A model generated the notes under the pieces. The model was not told the DNA's origin and searched no databases. It saw only the letters and a program-made list of their open reading frames with translations. A stretch of 64,000 bases of DNA from Lojkania enalia (taxonomy: Eukaryota > Ascomycota > Dothideomycetes > Pleosporales), in contig ML986771.1 of NCBI GenBank assembly GCA_010094045.1, positions 1 to 64,000 on the forward strand, written 5' to 3'. The translations under genes and the position numbers were made by a program. This document shows positions 60,185 to 64,000 of this stretch, piece by piece. How positions within the stretch are numbered: the first letter of the stretch is position 1; every line of letters starts with the position of its first letter.

Positions 60185-61550
60185 ATGGTGTTAAGAAGGG
60201 GAGTGATTTCACTTTGTCGCAACGTCACAGTTCTTGCGATTATTTGTCTCCTTATCATCAACTCCTCATATTTCCGTTACCGCGATTCGATTACTTTTGC
60301 AGGTTTGTGTATTATCCTCCCCATTTTTTCGATTTTCTTTAGCTTAGGATGAAATAGATCCCAATGGACGTAAAAGTGCACCGGCGACTGCTTCGTCAAA
60401 GCAAGGCAACGCGACTCTTCTAGAGCAAGTGCCTCCATATATTCGGGCCATCATGGATCCTGCAGACACCACATTTCCGCGACTCGAATGCCCGTTCTCG
60501 AATAAGAATCGCTATGCATATCTAGGAAATTCTTCAGCACCTTCCAACAGCCAAGTGCCTTCGTATTTCTTTGCTCTGAACCTGCACCAATGTAGGCATG
60601 TTCTTCCCCGATTGCTTGGCTCGATAGTAGAGACTATAAGATTCCTTGGACCTCAGAATTGTGTTCTTTCCATCGTCGAAGGGAGGTCTGATGACGGTAC
60701 GTTTGAGGTACTTCACAACCTTCGCACCGACCTTGAAATTCTGGGCATCTCGTATCTCTTCGAGACAAGCGATATTAATCCCATGGCTAAAGGAGGCGAC
60801 CGGGTGAAAGCTCTTGCAGAACTCCGTAATTTAGCTGTGACGGATCTCTTTGAGCGCCCTGGAAACTACGCAAACGACACAACCGTTGTTTTCCTCAATG
60901 ATATTGCCCCCTGCATGGAGGATATTCTTGAGATTATTCACCAAAGAATAACCCAGGAAGCTGATATAACATGCCCAATGGATTGGACATACGTGGGTGA
61001 GCATCCAACTTTTTATGACGTGTGGATTGCGCGTGGGATGACTGGAGATTCTTTCTTCCGGATACCAGAGGACGGCAGCTGGAACTGGGCATGGAATCTT
61101 TTCTGGAATGATGCCACAGCATATTCGCGTTGGTCTAGCTGGAAACCCTTTCAAGTATTTTCCTGCTGGAATGGGATGGCGGCATTTACCGCAAAGCCAC
61201 TTATGAACGGACAGATCAAATTTCGGGGTCCCAACAATAATGAATGCTACCAAGGGGAGCCAAGATTGTTTGCAAAGGACATGTGGTATCACGGTTTCGG
61301 AAAAATTGCTGTAATACCTAGCGTCAATGTAGAGTATAGTGACAAGGCCAGCAAGAAAATCAAGGCTCTAAAAGGCTACACGTCTTCGCACATAGCCAAA
61401 GAGGCTGAAGATACACATATAGAGTGGCAATCTGACCCTCCGGCGCAGGTTAAATGCATGATCAACTACGACAATCAATTTTTTGTATATTGGAGTCAGG
61501 GATTACCCCCGTTAGCCGCAAAAAATGAGACATCAGCTGGAAAATATTAA
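60185..61550 (+). CDS. CAP59-family alpha-mannosyltransferase-like protein (GT69)
   Basis: Exons 60185-60302 and 60358-61550 around a 55-nt intron give 436 residues. The ATG at 60185 is chosen because it supplies an N-terminal membrane anchor (about residues 7-27), as expected of a Golgi type II enzyme. The catalytic region matches the CAP59_mtransfer family (cryptococcal CMT1/CAP59, alpha-1,3-mannosyl transfer): SIVEGRSDDGT (144-154), VVFLNDI (about 216-222), DWTYVG, CWNGM (309-313) and ECYQGEPRLF (335-344). Family members use GDP-mannose in building wall or capsule mannans; the substrate here is not known. Intact, with normal codon use. The donor GTTTGT and acceptor AATAG are the only pair I found that keeps the frame open. 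Confidence 0.88.
60303..60357 (+). other. Intron of the CAP59-family gene
   Basis: GTTTGTGTAT to GATGAAATAG. The alternative acceptors at 60342 and 60347 lead to an in-frame stop, so the third AG is preferred. Confidence 0.65.
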
Positions 61551-61811
61551 GTACTAGCACGTCATGAAATACTGTAATAATGAAAAATTCTTTGTTTTCG
61601 GAAGATTTGGCGAAGAGGATACGGCAACTAAATATAAAGAAGGACTAGAGCCCCAAATGGCTGGGGATTTAAGAAACGAATGGTCCTAGTGATGCATGTT
61701 GTAACGAACCTATGTTGATAGCAGCTTGGCTTGTACCGCAAGCCGTAGCTGGTGGCAATTTCTCGATGGAAATCATGTCATGCAAAATGCATAAACCTAT
61801 AACAGTGAGGT
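61551..61811. other. 3' flank of the CAP59-family gene
   Basis: About 260 bp of normal composition, presumably the 3' UTR and terminator region. No further gene seen. Confidence 0.4.
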
Positions 61812-62417
61812 TTAGTGCGCGCTGCTTTAGTGTCAGGTTGGTCAGCTTTAGGAAGCAAATAAGGCTCTATCGCAACGCAAAAGGATCAAAAAATGTTTTA
61901 TAGAAGCAAGGTAGTCTTACTAAGGCTGAAGCTGCTAAGAGAGCTACTGTAGTGGGGATCTCAGCAAGTCCGCCGAGTACGATTGCCTACTACTATATGG
62001 CCGCAAGTTACCCGGTTGCAGGTTGTATCGGATACCGTCGCACAATATATAATCAGGCCGGATATTAGCTGATATATCCCTTTTTTGTGAAAATAAATAT
62101 GGCCTGCTGGCTATCCCTAATCAAAGCAATTCAGTTCCTTATATCCCTCCCTGAGGCAAGATTCACCTCTCAACAGCTACTTAAAAGGGGGCGAATAAGC
62201 AGCTGGGAGATAAAGTACGCGCAGGTAGGAAGCGCAGAAAGGTCGGCATACTATACCAGTAGCGCTGCAGAGAGCCTGCGCATAATGCTAGAACTTTCGC
62301 AGTAGTAGATAAACAGTATATCTATCTTTTGTTAAAATATCATATTAATATCTACTGGATATATACTTCTAAAATAGAGATGGCTGGTGAGGTGGGCGAC
62401 TCGCCTATAAACTACGT
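61812..62417 (+). mobile_element. Relic of an A-family Fot1-like element, hardly RIP-mutated
   Basis: Matches the C-terminal part of the A1 transposase and the right TIR (compare 25880-26269), ending GACTCGCCTATAAACTACGT with TA at 62418-62419. Where A1 has TA, this copy often keeps CA or TG (GTCAGGTTGGTCAG here against GTTAGGTTAGTCAG in A1). The left part of the element is missing. A solo LTR interrupts it at 61948-62175. Confidence 0.75.
61948..62175. repeat. Intact solo LTR, 228 bp
   Basis: Starts TGTAGTGGGG and ends CTCTCAACA (TG...CA), with perfect target duplication GCTAC (61943-61947, 62176-62180). Removing it rejoins the transposase relic. It does not match any other LTR in the window and shows no RIP at its ends. 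Confidence 0.75.
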
Positions 62418-62419
62418 TA

Positions 62420-64000
62420 CTCCTTTCTTTAAAATAAAAGAAATTAATAGATTGTACTATGCTATATTTATAGTAATAAGGTGGCTTTATATTCTACATT
62501 TTAGCTTTATAATAGATAAGGAGCTCAAGGATATTTTTATAGGTTGCCTTAGTAACAATGCCGTCCATATACCGGATGACTGTCCTAACATGCTACTATA
62601 CCTCCTCCTTTAATATAACATAAGATGGAAGTAAGGCGTATACTCCTTTAAGCTAAAGGATGTTATGAATTTAAAGCGCGCTGCACTCCTCTGTTTTAAG
62701 ACTGTAGGGCTGGACAAAGATATAAGTTACAACGTTGTCCTTAGACTACTCCTCGGCGTCGCCTAATATCTTCTCTGCCTTTATTTTAAGTAAGTATATT
62801 GGCTTGGAGCCTTCTAGGTATACTTTTCGAAAATAATTGTTTGCTCATTATTTTAGCATGGTCTAAAAGTCTAGGATCCTTGTTTTGTTACAGTTAATAG
62901 CGGGTTTACCTGCCAATTACGTGCCATGCGGCGAAGCCTGTATGTCCTTATATAAGTTGTTTCTATCCAAACCGCAAGGATTTAGGCACCAGGCGCTTAT
63001 ATTCGGCTCCGTTCCCCTCCATGTTACTGCTTGCGCCTCGAACCTTAACATTATATCTCTAAGCCCCGGAAATAGCCATGCTTGCTATAAAGCGCCTCTT
63101 ACAAGCGCAGACATTCCTCTACATGTCTATAGATAGTACGCTATCTATATACGTCCTGGTATATAATAGAGGAGCACTCTGAAGCTGTTGGGGTGGACAT
63201 GCAAACATACTTACACGGGATCTTAGAAGTTGTGTTTCTAAATAACATGGTGTATTAAGGGAGAGGGATTGATGAGGTTCTGCTCAAGCGAATTCGACCG
63301 AATCTAGGGGTTGAGTCTGTAGAATGCGACGCCCGACTACCGCCAAGGGATGCGTGAGGTGCTATGACATCGGACTCCTACGGATTACACAAGAAGTCCC
63401 ACGTGTCCCTAGATCTAGCGTTAAGACGAATTATATAGGTAGCAGGTTGAATTTAGCGATTATATAGGGACTATATTGTACCTAGGATTTGATGCTCTAA
63501 CTCATTGATTTACTTACAATATATTATGCTGATTAAAGTTTTACTTTCTAGACTCTTGAATTTTGCCGTAGCGGCGCTGGTACCTATTTACGGAGGTGAA
63601 GACCCCGACGGCACCCTCATCAGGTGCTCTTATGCTATAAAATTGGGCAGAGGTCACGCTCTTGACAATCATTGGAATATTATTAGGGTAATGGAGTCCA
63701 CCATTGGATCTAGTAAAGAGCCAGATCAGTATTTGTCTTTCCTACCATAACCCTTTAGGGTGATATTTACTACATTTGTATTGCCTAAGTTACAGTTAAG
63801 CTGCGCTAATGCATAATCTGGGGCACAGAGTAACCTTTCGAAAACTTCGCCTTCTTTCGAATATCATTCGGTTCTACACACGTATCGTATTAGGACGGAC
63901 AACCACACCATGCATGGATTCATTCGACAAGATCTAGCCATCGAATGGGTCGAACAAGATCGATTAGTCGATAGACATCTATATCTAGATGTCGAGACAA
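62420..64000. other. Intergenic sequence without a convincing gene
   Basis: About 1.6 kb of mixed composition. Several short frames exist (for example 62885-63136 and 63505-63750), but none has a recognisable domain or a clear intron pattern. The last 100 bp hold short ATCTAGATGTCGA-type palindromes. It could be old repeat debris or the flank of a gene beyond the window. Confidence 0.4.

Noticed and set aside
60831..61292. Minus-strand 153-codon open frame
   Set aside because: Lies wholly inside the CAP59-family coding sequence; the plus frame has the family motifs.
61712..62613. Three small plus-strand open frames after the CAP59-family gene
   Set aside because: They overlap the A-family transposase relic, the solo LTR and flanking sequence, and none is a gene of its own.
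62885..63750. Short plus-strand open frames near the right end
   Set aside because: No domain, no convincing start or intron, and length expected by chance in this composition.

Overview
The window is from a filamentous ascomycete (Pezizomycotina). Three things point there: short 45-65 bp introns with CTAAC/CTAAT branch sites, a CAP59/GT69 glycosyltransferase gene with a fungal surface-protein gene beside it, and about 58 kb of transposons ruined by CpA-to-TpA change. That change is the signature of repeat-induced point mutation (RIP): TA is in great excess, and broken reading frames are interrupted almost only by TAA and TAG.

Layout. 1-4.1 kb: one RIP-damaged reading frame of about 1,377 codons, unidentified, running off the left edge. 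4.3-22.3 kb: a Ty3/gypsy chromodomain element (G2, +) split by a second copy of the same family (G1, -). G1 is itself split by a 6.2-kb hAT transposon (8201-14437) and a Fot1/Pogo-like element P (18655-20526). 22.3-49.1 kb: a nest in which Fot1-like D contains Fot1-like C, which contains A1, A2 and the Ty3/gypsy element LTR1. LTR1 contains Ty3/gypsy LTR2, which contains Fot1-like F, which contains a Ty1/copia element. There is a 50-N assembly gap inside F. 49.1-57.8 kb: Fot1-like E split by Ty3/gypsy LTR3. 57.8-58.2 kb: a transposon remnant. From about 58.24 kb base composition becomes normal and there are two intact genes: a secreted Cys-rich single-pass membrane protein (-) and a CAP59-family type II membrane glycosyltransferase (+). 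61.8-62.4 kb holds a small, hardly mutated relic of the A family with an intact solo LTR in it. The last 1.6 kb shows no convincing gene.

Most boundaries are supported by equal-length LTR pairs or TIRs plus target-site duplications that rejoin the interrupted host element.

The most interesting object is the hAT transposon. Between its TIRs and 8-bp target duplications it carries a transposase gene, an unrecognised second gene, and a complete two-intron histone H3-family gene on the other strand. The histone looks like the centromeric variant (CENP-A/CenH3) because of a longer loop 1 and Trp in the RWQ motif. The introns of all three genes share a paired TTATYACA motif, as if from one intron family. 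The histone copy is dead here (start ATG changed to ATA, three in-frame stops), but the structure suggests a transposon family that carries its own centromeric-type histone.
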